From: Planctomycetota bacterium
Lineage (GTDB): Bacteria; Planctomycetota; Phycisphaerae; Tepidisphaerales; Tepidisphaeraceae
Reading direction: 5' to 3'
Length of the DNA: 59,345 nucleotides
Assembly (NCBI GenBank): GCA_026693085.1
Contig: JAPLNB010000159.1
Location: 1-59,345 of the forward strand
This document shows positions 1 through 8,190 of this stretch, piece by piece. The first letter of the stretch is position 1. Every line of letters starts with the position of its first letter. The position numbers and the translations under genes are program-made. The notes beneath the pieces were generated by a model. It worked only from the letters and a program-made list of their open reading frames with translations, was not told the DNA's origin and searched no databases.

Positions 1-233
1 CCCGTCAACCCCCCATCCGCCCCCACCACCCGATGGCAAGGCACCCCCGGCGCATACGGGTTCCGATTCAACGCATTCCCCACCGCCCGATACGCCTTCG
101 TCCCCAATTCCCGCGCAATATCCCCATACGTCACCACCTTCCCCTCCGGTATCCTCGCCGTCAGCGCCCACACCTTCTCATTGAAACTCATCCCCGCGCA
201 CATCCGCCCAGCCTTGATCTGCTTTTCAAACAT
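1..233 (-). CDS. ogt: Methylated-DNA--protein-cysteine methyltransferase, 3' end cut by window
   Basis: Removes O6-alkyl groups from guanine by transferring them to its own cysteine, a one-shot DNA repair reaction. The reverse-strand translation runs MFEKQIKAGRMCAG, then EKVWALTARIPEGKVVTYGDIA, and reaches the active-site motif PCHRVV close to the window edge; EGKVVTYGDIA and NRNPYAPGVPCHR are typical of the family's C-terminal catalytic domain. The chosen ATG at 233 has GGGAGG five bases upstream. From this start the protein is only the short catalytic-domain form, without an Ada-type N-terminal part. About 77 codons are visible and the end lies outside the window. Confidence 0.9.
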   Translation of the reverse strand, partial: MFEKQIKAGRMCAGMSFNEKVWALTARIPEGKVVTYGDIARELGTKAYRAVGNALNRNPYAPGVPCHRVVGADGGLT

Positions 234-871
234 ATTCACCTCCCGAATTCCCCCCATTCTCCTCCCCGCCCGCTCCACCGCAACCTCCTGTTGCCTTTCC
301 CCCGCGCCACCGCCGCCAAAGACACCCACCTCAAAGAACACGCCTGCCGCCGCGATTGGCGCACCCGCCGCATTGCGCCAAGGCAAAAATAAACTAACCA
401 TGGGGCAAACCCGACTTGAGAGTCACTAAGTAGATAGGCAAATCGCCGGTTGGCACTGGCGACGATACCACAACAGACCACAAGTCCGTTGGATGATGCC
501 CAGGTGGTCACATGATCTCTTCTCACACCAACCCGAATCGCCTGGCACGATCTCTGCCAGTCCAGCATGCGGTCCACCCCCCCCCAACGCCGCGCCGTGT
601 GGAGCTTGGCGTGGATTGGTTCGGGGTCGTCCGGTTTCGGCGGCCGGATCGAACTCGCTAAGATTGTTTTGATCCTCCACAATTCGGCGTCAACTTGTCA
701 GTTGATGGGCTGACCTTTGACTTCGCGTTTCTTTCCAGCCGTCCGCGGCTCTTGGTTTGGCTGTTCCGCGGACAAGTACCGGCCGACATGGCTTCTTATT
801 TCAGTTCCTAAACGGCCAGATGTTCTGGCCGCATCAGTCTACTGTTGTCTCTTGTTTATGAAGGAGTAACC
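234..871. other. Intergenic region without a convincing gene
   Basis: Open frames exist here (for example a 148-codon frame at 236-682 on the minus strand), but they have no family resemblance, no good ribosome-binding site and untypical amino-acid content (many R, W and C). The right part carries two inverted repeats that lie in the leader of the next gene. I see no RNA gene. Confidence 0.5.
741..831. promoter_or_regulatory. Two inverted repeats upstream of the first secreted-protein gene
   Basis: GTCCGCGG (741-748) is matched by CCGCGGAC (766-773). A second, tighter hairpin has CGGCCAGA (813-820), loop TGT and TCTGGCCG (824-831), a perfect 8-bp stem 40 bases before the start codon at 872. 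They may be operators or a structured 5' leader; neither is followed by a T run, so a terminator is less likely. Confidence 0.4.
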
Positions 872-1801
872 ATGCGTTGTTTCAAAAAAGTAGTTCCATT
901 CAGCACCGCAGTCATCGGGATGGTTTTCTGGGCAGGTTGGTCAGGCCTGTCGCCTGCCCATGCCGACACCTACTCGGCAAACGTTGCACCCACGCTCGGC
1001 GCTATGACCTCGGAGACGGTGGCGACCACACCCGCCACCCGCACACGGACGACCGTGGGTCTCGCTGAGCCTGTCGTCTGCACCATCGATTCCAGCACCT
1101 GGGCCGACAAGGACTGCAACGATACCCTGAACACGATCGTGGACGACAGCATCGGAACCCGCCAGTGGTCCGCCAGCGGTGCCGGCACCGTGTCGCCTAC
1201 GACCGCAGGGACCAACGACTCAGCAACAATGACGGCCCACAAGTCTCCGGGAAGCGTCACCGTCACCGTCACGGTAAAAGACTCGGAAACGAAGTACAAC
1301 GAAACCCTGACCAAGACCAAGACCTTTACCGTCATCGCTCCCACCGGCGAATCTGCCACTGTTAGCAGCAACAGCCCGTACGGAGCAGCCGGCACTAACA
1401 CGATCGGCGCCTGCACTGTCTTCCTGGTCACCATGAACCCAACCACTGTCAACTTCTCATACGGCACCTACCGGGAGAACATCGCAGCCCAGGCGTATAC
1501 CTGGCCCGACGGGACCAATGAGACCTTCCCCGCTACGGTTCTTCCGATCCCGGTCAACACCAGTAACCAGTTCAACGACACCTTCGGCTCCGGTACGGCT
1601 CCGATCGGTCGCCTCTGGCAGAGCGGCGCCTACGTGGGATACACCCATACCGTGTCGGTACCCCGTGAATACGAGAACCAGGCAGGCACCTGGGTCAATT
1701 ACACGACCATCACCTGGAAAGCCGTATACGCGGCCAGCAACCAGAAAGCGACGATGTCTTTCAACACCGCCTCCGGAAGCGCACAAGGGCCATACAACTG
1801 A
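872..1801 (+). CDS. Secreted protein with Ig-like repeat, unknown function
   Basis: The start ATG at 872 is chosen over an in-frame upstream start because AAGGAG lies just before it. It gives a 309-residue protein with a clear signal peptide (MRCFKKVVPFSTAVIGMVFWAG, cleavage near AHA-DT). The mature part is rich in T, S, V and N. Around residues 90-160 a stretch (VDDSIGTRQWSASGAGTVSP ... VTVTVTVKDSETKYNETL) resembles bacterial Ig-like or PKD folds that reason about 'absence of signal' in extracellular proteins. I recognise no catalytic motif and no sorting tail. It is the first of three genes for exported proteins in the same direction, so it probably acts outside the cytoplasm with them. Confidence 0.75.
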   Translation: MRCFKKVVPFSTAVIGMVFWAGWSGLSPAHADTYSANVAPTLGAMTSETVATTPATRTRTTVGLAEPVVCTIDSSTWADKDCNDTLNTIVDDSIGTRQWSASGAGTVSPTTAGTNDSATMTAHKSPGSVTVTVTVKDSETKYNETLTKTKTFTVIAPTGESATVSSNSPYGAAGTNTIGACTVFLVTMNPTTVNFSYGTYRENIAAQAYTWPDGTNETFPATVLPIPVNTSNQFNDTFGSGTAPIGRLWQSGAYVGYTHTVSVPREYENQAGTWVNYTTITWKAVYAASNQKATMSFNTASGSAQGPYN

Positions 1802-1833
1802 TCCTGATGCCCAATAAGCGCTGTTCAAGGCTG

Positions 1834-1864
1834 GCGGCGTGGCTTATCACCTGAGCCACGCCGC
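1834..1864. terminator. Strong hairpin between two secreted-protein genes
   Basis: GCGGCGTGGCT (1834-1844) and AGCCACGCCGC (1854-1864) form a perfect 11-bp stem with a 9-nt loop, 33 bases after the preceding stop codon. No clear T run follows, so it may weaken transcription or protect the mRNA 3' end rather than terminate. Confidence 0.5.
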
Positions 1865-1918
1865 TGGCCCCTTCAAATCCCTACGGAATGTTCTCATTTC
1901 TGCCGAAAGGACTATCTC

Positions 1919-3004
1919 ATGCGAAGGATTACGACCACCTGCCTACATATCCTGGTGCCGGTCTTGGCAATAGTGTTCTCCGCTCAAGCCGGTTTTGCCG
2001 AGACCTTCGGGGAAACCCTGTACCGGATTGACCAGATGCGGGCAGCCCACAAAACACCCTTTGATCAGGTTGAACAGGAAGCAGCCACTCTGCTCCGGAA
2101 ACACCCCCGACTCGAAGACCAGGCGCTCATCTACTACACGGTCGCTGAAGTCTACGCACAGAGCGGCCAGGTCACCCCCGCCAAAACCGTCGAATTCTGT
2201 CAGAAGGCCCTGCAGTGCCCTCTCGAACCCATGCGTAAACTGCAACTGTATATCTACTGGGGAGACGCCATACAGGTTATGAACGCAGGCGTCGTCGGCA
2301 GTAACCTCGCCGCAGCCAGACGCCAAGCCGTCATCCCCTACCTCAAGGGCCTCAAGGAAACGCTCCATCTGAATCTGCCGCTTCAGACCCCCGAGATTCC
2401 CGCCGTTGCCCCAATGCCCAGTCCCAACACCCCTGACTACCAAGAAGCCCTGCGTATCTACCAAGCCCAGATCAGCGACAGGGAACTGGCTATGCGACAA
2501 CGCGACATGATCCGCCACCGCGATACATTATCGGATCAGATTGTCTTCATGTACTCGAGAATGCCATTTGCTCCGCAGGAGTTGAAGAGTCTGGCAACCG
2601 CCTCACTCGCCGACCCCGCAGCCGTCGACCGATTGACCGCCGCAACCGCCGCCACGGTGCAACATCGCCTCGATGCGATCACTCAAAAGTCCCTGAACCG
2701 GTTGCCCAAGGACCTGGATACGCCCGTTGCAACTTCCGCCAAGTCGCCTCGGGCTTCCGCGACCGCCGCCAAAACCGCGCCGATGGCCCCCTTGCCGCTC
2801 ATGATACCGCGACTGGCCAAGCCCGCGGTTCACCATGACCAGTCACCGGCAAGCCCTGCCCCAGCCTGGGACTGGTGGACGACCCTCATCCTACTGGCAC
2901 TCTTGCTGCTGGCCGTCGGCGTGATCGGGTCCAGACGGCACGTGGCCGCGCGCATGTTCGCGCTCCGCAGGCTCGCCCCTGGACGCCAACCGCGGAACGT
3001 CTAG
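1919..3004 (+). CDS. Secreted, C-terminally membrane-anchored helical (TPR-like) protein
   Basis: This 361-residue protein has a signal peptide (MRRITTTCLHILVPVLAIVFSAQAGFA) and a helical N-terminal half. The segment DQALIYYTVAEVYAQSGQVTPAKTVEFCQKAL reads like a tetratricopeptide pair. A proline/alanine-rich linker (about 250-310) leads to one transmembrane helix, WTTLILLALLLLAVGVIG, with a basic tail (SRRHVAARMFALRRLAPG). This layout suggests the bulk lies outside the membrane and is held by the C-terminal helix. The ribosome-binding site GAAAGGA precedes the start. The function is unknown; the TPR-like part may bind partners such as the neighbouring exported proteins. Confidence 0.75.
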   Translation: MRRITTTCLHILVPVLAIVFSAQAGFAETFGETLYRIDQMRAAHKTPFDQVEQEAATLLRKHPRLEDQALIYYTVAEVYAQSGQVTPAKTVEFCQKALQCPLEPMRKLQLYIYWGDAIQVMNAGVVGSNLAAARRQAVIPYLKGLKETLHLNLPLQTPEIPAVAPMPSPNTPDYQEALRIYQAQISDRELAMRQRDMIRHRDTLSDQIVFMYSRMPFAPQELKSLATASLADPAAVDRLTAATAATVQHRLDAITQKSLNRLPKDLDTPVATSAKSPRASATAAKTAPMAPLPLMIPRLAKPAVHHDQSPASPAPAWDWWTTLILLALLLLAVGVIGSRRHVAARMFALRRLAPGRQPRNV

Positions 3005-3124
3005 GCGAACCTGCACTCGACCGCATACCGCCTCCTGCAGGAGAATACCCCGCGCACCCGCATTGTCCAAACGTCCGTGTTCGCCCGACAACCTACGAAC
3101 AATCAGGAACATTATGGAGATCCA

Positions 3125-3652
3125 ATGATGACAAGAATAGCTTTGGGATTCGCGCTGGCGTTGGGAATTGCCACCGTCTGCTCCGCTGTCCCTTCGTGGC
3201 CGTTTACCACCACTGACGCCCTGATCGATCGGGCAAAGGACATCGTCATCGCCAAGATCCTCTCCAATGGACCAGGCCTCCCCGATGACCTCTCCATCGC
3301 GGAAGTCAACATCACCACGGTGATCAAGGGAGACAGAACACCGGGCAAAGCCGCCGTCGCAACACGCCTACGCGATGGATTGGAGCCTGGCAAGAATTAC
3401 ATGCTCATCAACCTGGGGGGACTCGTCGGCCACGCGGACTTCGTCGCCATCCAGGAATTGGGCGCCGTCGAGGTACCGCCGGGATTTGATCTCAAGAACC
3501 TCGACGGACAAACCGCCAAGAACCAGGCCCTGATGGTTCTCAAAGTCAGACGCATCGCCGTGCTTCAGCAACTGCTCCGGCTCGAGGCTGAGAAAAACTT
3601 GCTCGACAAAGCCGTGCCCGAAAAAATGCGAAGCGAAGCCGCTGGAATATGA
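3125..3652 (+). CDS. Small exported protein, possibly frameshifted near its C-terminus
   Basis: The ATG at 3125 follows TTATGGAGATCCA, and 175 residues with a signal peptide (MMTRIALGFALALGIATVCS) result. The core IVIAKILSNGPG ... ITTVIKGDRTPGKAAVATRLRDGLEPGKNYMLINLG looks like the beta-rich module found in many exported proteins in which a 'v.kG....G' strand pattern recurs; no enzyme motif is visible. The frame ends at 3652, but after a six-A run at 3621-3626 the +1 frame continues with good codon bias to a stop at 3732-3734 (IDIPLQETRSKASVKPRQ). The gene may therefore be frameshifted, or read through by slippage. Confidence 0.7.
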   Translation: MMTRIALGFALALGIATVCSAVPSWPFTTTDALIDRAKDIVIAKILSNGPGLPDDLSIAEVNITTVIKGDRTPGKAAVATRLRDGLEPGKNYMLINLGGLVGHADFVAIQELGAVEVPPGFDLKNLDGQTAKNQALMVLKVRRIAVLQQLLRLEAEKNLLDKAVPEKMRSEAAGI

Positions 3653-3786
3653 TCCGGCCATCCTCGATCAACGCAAAATCGACATCCCCCTCCAGGAAAC
3701 CCGCTCCAAAGCCTCCGTCAAACCCAGGCAGTGAGGCGCCCATTCCCCCAGCCTCAACAATATATTCTTGTGCACCTCACCCCCAC

Positions 3787-3800
3787 CTCTGTGGTATAAT
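3787..3800 (+). promoter_or_regulatory. Extended -10 promoter element (TGGTATAAT)
   Basis: A perfect TATAAT at 3795-3800 is preceded by TGG, giving an extended -10 element; no good -35 is visible. It lies about 67 bases before the cytidylate-kinase-like start codon at 3867. The 15-nt core CCTCTGTGGTATAAT (beginning at 3786) also occurs in the strong minus-strand promoter at the right end of the window. Confidence 0.6.
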
Positions 3801-3866
3801 ATAGATAGTCCAGCATGCCCGACGCCTGCCGGGCTAGGAAAACCAGCAGCAACGGAGGTGTGTGTC

Positions 3867-4619
3867 ATGATTACTCCCTCCCCGTTGAATTTGAGCGTGC
3901 GTCCCATCGTCGCCACCATTCGAACGGTCCCGTTTCCTCTAAAACCCATCGAGACCTCCCCGACCTCCCAGACCTCCCCGCCGCCTCCGCTGCCCTTCGT
4001 CACCATCAGTCGCGAGCCCTACGCCGGTGCCTGGTCCTTCGCTCAGCAGCTCGTCGAAGCCCTCAACACCTGCGACCCAGGCCCGAGACCCTGGACCTGC
4101 TGGGACCGCGAACTCGTCGAAAAAGTCGCCGCCGATCACAACCTGTCCAAAGTGCTTATCGAAGCCATCGAGAACGAACGCCACTCCTGGCTCACCGACT
4201 TCCTCACCTCGCTCTCCTACACCGACGGCCCCGAGGTCGCTGACGAATCCCGTGTCTATCAACACGTCGCCACCACCATCCGCAAACTCGCCGCCTCCGG
4301 CCGAGTCGTCATCGTCGGCCGCGGCGGCGTCTTCATCACCCGCCACATGCCCGCCGGAATCCACATCCGACTCGTCGCCCCCTTCGAACACCGCGTCGCC
4401 TTCTTCAACCAACAATGCGGCATCAAACCCGCCGATGCGCCAGGCCTGCTCCGACAACTCGAACGCAACCGCCATGCCTTCTACAAACGCCACTGGCCCA
4501 ACGAGTCCATCTCCCCCGAAAACTTCGCCGCCACCCTCAACACCGCCCAAGTCAATCTCCAATCCATGATCCAAATCGTCGAATCCCTCGTCCTCCAACC
4601 CGTCCCCGCCCCCAATTGA
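3867..4619 (+). CDS. Cytidylate kinase-like family protein
   Basis: This 250-residue protein belongs to the cytidylate-kinase-like P-loop family (Pfam Cytidylate_kin2 style). It opens its domain with FVTISREPYAGAWSFAQQLVEAL at about residue 47, where the usual P-loop lysine is not obvious, and continues with the typical CWDRELVEKVAADH, VVIVGRGGVFITRHMPAGIHIRLVAPFEHR and a final helical lid. In this family the true substrate is generally not established. The start at 3867 has GGAGG upstream and removes 33 untypical residues from a longer frame. The first 45 residues are proline-rich and probably disordered. Confidence 0.8.
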   Translation: MITPSPLNLSVRPIVATIRTVPFPLKPIETSPTSQTSPPPPLPFVTISREPYAGAWSFAQQLVEALNTCDPGPRPWTCWDRELVEKVAADHNLSKVLIEAIENERHSWLTDFLTSLSYTDGPEVADESRVYQHVATTIRKLAASGRVVIVGRGGVFITRHMPAGIHIRLVAPFEHRVAFFNQQCGIKPADAPGLLRQLERNRHAFYKRHWPNESISPENFAATLNTAQVNLQSMIQIVESLVLQPVPAPN

Positions 4620-4666
4620 CCCGGCCCTCGACTCCGCTTACCCCTTACCCCTCGCCCATTACCCCT

Positions 4667-4672
4667 TATAAT
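4667..4672 (+). promoter_or_regulatory. -10 box just before the ubiD start, suggesting a leaderless mRNA
   Basis: TATAAT ends 8 bases before the ATG at 4681, and no ribosome-binding site is present. Transcription from this -10 box would begin at or within a base or two of the start codon. The -35 region is weak. The stretch before it (4635-4666) is a low-complexity repeat of TTACCCC units. Confidence 0.4.
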
Positions 4673-4680
4673 CCCCCCAC

Positions 4681-6243
4681 ATGCCCACAGACACCCTCTC
4701 CGAATTCCTCTCGTTCCTCGAAAAAAACAACGAACTCGCACGCATCAAGACCCCCGTCTCCCCCTGCCTCGAAATCTCCCACATCGCCGACCGCGTCTCC
4801 AAAACCCCCGCCCCACACCCCCACAACGAGCTGGACCGCTCCTTCGCCTCCAACCTCGGTGGAAAAGCCCTCCTCTTCGAATCCGTCGCCGGCTCCGACT
4901 TCCCCGTCGCCATCAACACCTTTGGCTCCTACTGGCGCATCAACCAGGCGCTCGGCTCCAACTCCCTCGAAGACCTCGCCAACCGCGTCCAAGCCCTCGT
5001 CAAACCCGAAATCCCCACCACCCTCCTCCAAAAAATGCGAAAGCTCCCCCACCTCATGCGACTCGCCAGCTACGCGCCCAAATCCGTCCGCTCCGGCCTC
5101 TGCCAACAAGTCATCCTCGAAGGCGAACAAGCCGACCTCACCAAACTCCCCATCATCCAATGCTGGCCACAAGACGGCACACTTGAGCCTCCCCTCATGG
5201 CCAACCCCAGCGCCTTACCCAACGTCTCCCAACGCGGAACCGGCCGATACATCACCCTCGGCTCCGTCTTCACCACCAACCCCCTCGACGGCTCCCGAAA
5301 CATCGGCATGTACCGCGTCCAAATCTATGGCCCCCGACTCGCCGCCATGCACTGCCACGTCCACCACGATGGCGCCCGGCACCTGCGCCTCTGGAAATCC
5401 CAAGGCAAGAAAATGCCCACCGCCATCGTCCTCGGCGGACCGTCCGTCCTCCCCTACTCCGCCTCCGCTCCACTCCCACCAGGCATCGAAGAAATCATGT
5501 TCGCCGGCTTCCTCAACTCCGCCGGAATCGAACTCGTCAAATGCCGAACCATCGACCTCGAAGTCCCCGCCTCCGCCGAAATCGTCATCGAAGGCTTCGT
5601 CGATCCCCACTCCCCCCTCATGGAAGGCCCCTTCGGCGACCACACCGGATACTACTCCCTCGCCGACTACTACCACCCCTTCCACGTCACCGCCATCACC
5701 CACCGCAAAAAACCCATCTACCCCACCACCATGGTCGGACGAATCCCCGCCGAAGACTACTTCCTCGGTAAAGCCACCGAACGCATCTTCCTTCCCCTCC
5801 TCCGCATGATCATCCCCGACATCATCGACTACACCCTCCCCGCCTCCGGCGTCTTCCACAACTGCGCCTTCGTCCGCATCAAAAAAGAATACCCCTGCCA
5901 GGCCCGCCGAGTCATGCACGCCATCTGGGGCGCCGGCCAAATGGCCCTCACCAAATTCATCATCGTCGTCGACGAAAACATCGACGTCCACAACGAACAA
6001 GAAGTCCTCTTCCGCCTCTTCGCCAACTGCGACCCCCAGCGCGATGCCGAATTCGTCCACGGCCCCGTCGATATCCTCGACCACGCCTCCCCCGACCTGG
6101 GTGTTGGCTCCAAAATCGGCTTCGACGCCACCATCAAGATCCCCGGCGAAGGACAAGTCCGCCCCTACCCCCCCGACCTCGTCATGGACCACGAAATCAA
6201 GCAACTGGTCGATCAGAAATGGCGCGAATACGGCATCTCCTGA
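4681..6243 (+). CDS. ubiD: UbiD-family prenylated-FMN-dependent decarboxylase
   Basis: This 520-residue protein matches UbiD-type decarboxylases, which use prenylated FMN to remove CO2 from aromatic or unsaturated acids, usually in ubiquinone or menaquinone synthesis. Visible family landmarks are LKLPIIQCWPQDG and YITLGSVFTTNPLDGSRNIGMYR in the cofactor-binding region, the central IVIEGFVDPHS followed by MEGPFGDHTGYYS (catalytic acidic residues), and YPTTMVGRIPAEDYFLGKATERIFLP toward the C-terminus. The length fits the family. No ubiX-like prenyltransferase lies nearby, so the flavin must be made elsewhere. Whether the substrate is a quinone precursor cannot be told from sequence. Confidence 0.9.
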   Translation: MPTDTLSEFLSFLEKNNELARIKTPVSPCLEISHIADRVSKTPAPHPHNELDRSFASNLGGKALLFESVAGSDFPVAINTFGSYWRINQALGSNSLEDLANRVQALVKPEIPTTLLQKMRKLPHLMRLASYAPKSVRSGLCQQVILEGEQADLTKLPIIQCWPQDGTLEPPLMANPSALPNVSQRGTGRYITLGSVFTTNPLDGSRNIGMYRVQIYGPRLAAMHCHVHHDGARHLRLWKSQGKKMPTAIVLGGPSVLPYSASAPLPPGIEEIMFAGFLNSAGIELVKCRTIDLEVPASAEIVIEGFVDPHSPLMEGPFGDHTGYYSLADYYHPFHVTAITHRKKPIYPTTMVGRIPAEDYFLGKATERIFLPLLRMIIPDIIDYTLPASGVFHNCAFVRIKKEYPCQARRVMHAIWGAGQMALTKFIIVVDENIDVHNEQEVLFRLFANCDPQRDAEFVHGPVDILDHASPDLGVGSKIGFDATIKIPGEGQVRPYPPDLVMDHEIKQLVDQKWREYGIS

Positions 6244-6440
6244 ACAGCACCGCACCCCGCCGACCTCTCCTGCCTCCTCATTCCAGCTTCGAGTCGCCCC
6301 CCACACAGTTCCAATAATCGCTCATTCCCCACCCCCCATTCTGCCGAAAATACTCCCATGGCTCTGCCTGAGCATGGACGCCAGGCGCCACTCGGACACC
6401 GCGCGCAGGTGCCCGCGACCGTTTACGCCCGGAGTGTCAG

Positions 6441-7220
6441 ATGGATCTGGCAACGATCATTGGCCTTGTCCTCGTCTGGGGCGCCGTCATCTTCGCTATG
6501 TTCGAGGCCTCCCACGGCGCCCTCCTCGCCTACATCAAACCCGCCGAAATGTTCCTCGTCTTCGGCGGGTCCCTCGGCGCTGCACTCCTCTCCATGCCCC
6601 TCCACAACATCACCGGCGCCTTCGGCTTCCTCAAAAAGTGGCTCTTCGCCAAAGATGCCCACATCGAACACATCATCCAGCAAATGGTCCAGTACGCCGA
6701 AATCGCCCGCCGAGACGGCGTCCTCGCTCTCGAATCCGCCGCCCGAGAAGCACCCGACGCCTTCCTCCGCCGTGGCCTCCAACTCACCATCGACGGAACC
6801 GACCCCGAAATCATCGAACGCATCATGCGCATCGAAATCGAAGCCATGTCCGAACGCCACAAGCACGGACACCACCTCTTCCATACCCTCATGAAGTTCG
6901 GCCCAGGATTCGGCCTCATGGCCACACTCATCGCACAGGTCGCCATGTTCCGTAGCCTCGGCGGAAACGCCCAAGTCATCGGCAACGCGCTCGCCATCGC
7001 CCTCGTCGGAACACTCTACGGCTGCATGCTCCAAAACCTCATCGCCGGACCCATCGCCGATAAACTCGCCGTACGTTCCCGCGAAGAAGTCTTCGCCAAG
7101 GAAATCATCCTCCAAGGCGTCCTCTCCATCCAGGCCGGAAACAACCCCCGCGTCGTCGAAATGCAACTCCTCAGCTTCCTCAGCACCAAACAACAAGCCC
7201 ACCTCGCCAAGGCAGCCTGA
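6441..7220 (+). CDS. motA: Flagellar motor stator protein MotA
   Basis: MotA and MotB form the ion-driven stator that turns the flagellum. This 259-residue protein has the family pattern: TM1 MDLATIIGLVLVWGAVIFAMF, TM2 around PAEMFLVFGGSLGAALLSMP, a large cytoplasmic loop with the charged segment ARRDGVLALESAA...FLRRGLQLTIDGTDPE, then TM3/TM4 (KFGPGFGLMATLIAQVAMF; NALAIALVGTLYGCMLQNLIAGPIADKL). The conserved proline/glycine-rich start of TM3 is present. motB follows 77 bases downstream in the same direction, so the two form one unit. No other flagellar genes are visible around them. Confidence 0.93.
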   Translation: MDLATIIGLVLVWGAVIFAMFEASHGALLAYIKPAEMFLVFGGSLGAALLSMPLHNITGAFGFLKKWLFAKDAHIEHIIQQMVQYAEIARRDGVLALESAAREAPDAFLRRGLQLTIDGTDPEIIERIMRIEIEAMSERHKHGHHLFHTLMKFGPGFGLMATLIAQVAMFRSLGGNAQVIGNALAIALVGTLYGCMLQNLIAGPIADKLAVRSREEVFAKEIILQGVLSIQAGNNPRVVEMQLLSFLSTKQQAHLAKAA

Positions 7221-7297
7221 TTATGCTCCGCACAATACCTCCCTGCAAATCACGAAGCGGCTGTGTTAAGTGTCAAGCATCTTTGCGGTGAACGACC

Positions 7298-8128
7298 ATG
7301 GCCAAAAAAGCCTGCAAATGCAGACCCGCCGAATGCGAAGATTGCCCCGAATGGATCTTCACCTTCGCCGACCTCGTCATGCTCATGATGGGCTTCTTCG
7401 TCATCCTCTGGGTCCTCAAACCGGCACCCGGCGCCCCAGGCGCCACCGACAATGACGAACAACTCACCAAAATCATCGCCGCCGCCCGCGATTACTTCAG
7501 CTTCGTCCCTGACTCCCAAAACCCCGATAAAGTCGACCTCTACCGCCTCGCTAAAAAAATCGAAGACCTCAAGCCCATGAAAGGCGCCGGCGACGGCGGC
7601 CGCACCCGACTCGAACGAAAAGGCGCCGAAGGCGACCAGCCCGAAGTCCTCTCCGTCCGCCGTGGCCCTCAAGCCGCCATCGGTTCACGAGTCCTCTTTG
7701 ACACCGCCAGTGACATGCTGACCACCGAATCACGAAACATCCTCGATCAAACCACCCTCCTCATCAAAGGCCACCGAAATATCATCCTCATCAAAGGCCA
7801 CACCTCCACCGACGACCTGCCCGAACAAGCCACCTCACAACAAAAACTCGACCTCTCCATCCGACGCGCTAAATCCGTCGCCGACTACCTCGTCGAGCGA
7901 GGAGTCGAACCCGACATCCTCCGCGTGCTCGGATGCTCCATCTTCGAACCCGTCGCCCAACGCGCCTACACCCCGGAATCCCGCCAACTCAACCGCCGCG
8001 CTGAAATCGAAGCCACCACCCTCCTCGTCTCCGAACTCCAAGACCGCCCAGACCCCGCCACCTCTCAACGCTCCGTCCTCCCGCCCACAACCGCACCCGC
8101 CCTCCCCAACACCAACCCGACGCATTAA
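7298..8128 (+). CDS. motB: Flagellar motor stator protein MotB
   Basis: This 276-residue protein has one transmembrane helix near the N-terminus (FTFADLVMLMMGFFVILWVL) carrying the ion-binding aspartate D25. The periplasmic OmpA-like domain (about 125-230: GSRVLFDTASDML ... IILIKGHTS ... RAKSVADYLVERGVEPDILRVLGCS) anchors it to peptidoglycan. The short cytoplasmic N-terminus has four cysteines (CKCRPAECEDC), and the C-terminus is a T/P-rich tail. Peptidoglycan binding implies the cell has a wall. It follows motA directly. Confidence 0.92.
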   Translation: MAKKACKCRPAECEDCPEWIFTFADLVMLMMGFFVILWVLKPAPGAPGATDNDEQLTKIIAAARDYFSFVPDSQNPDKVDLYRLAKKIEDLKPMKGAGDGGRTRLERKGAEGDQPEVLSVRRGPQAAIGSRVLFDTASDMLTTESRNILDQTTLLIKGHRNIILIKGHTSTDDLPEQATSQQKLDLSIRRAKSVADYLVERGVEPDILRVLGCSIFEPVAQRAYTPESRQLNRRAEIEATTLLVSELQDRPDPATSQRSVLPPTTAPALPNTNPTH

Positions 8129-8159
8129 CCCCATCCAACACAACACACCCCTCTCCCCA

Positions 8160-8190
8160 TTCATCGTTCATCATTCATCGTTCATCATTT
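8160..8190. repeat. Short tandem repeat, unit TTCATCGTTCATCA
   Basis: Two copies of a 14-nt unit follow each other between the convergent motB and agarase genes. It is a low-complexity intergenic repeat of a kind that occurs between genes in many genomes. Confidence 0.6.

Noticed and set aside
236..682. 148-codon frame on the minus strand
   Set aside because: No family features, no ribosome-binding site, and unusual W/R/C-rich composition.
3806..3866. Riboswitch (c-di-GMP or cobalamin type) in the leader of the cytidylate-kinase-like gene
   Set aside because: A small GCCCG/CGGGC stem is present, but none of the conserved core sequences of these riboswitches can be found.
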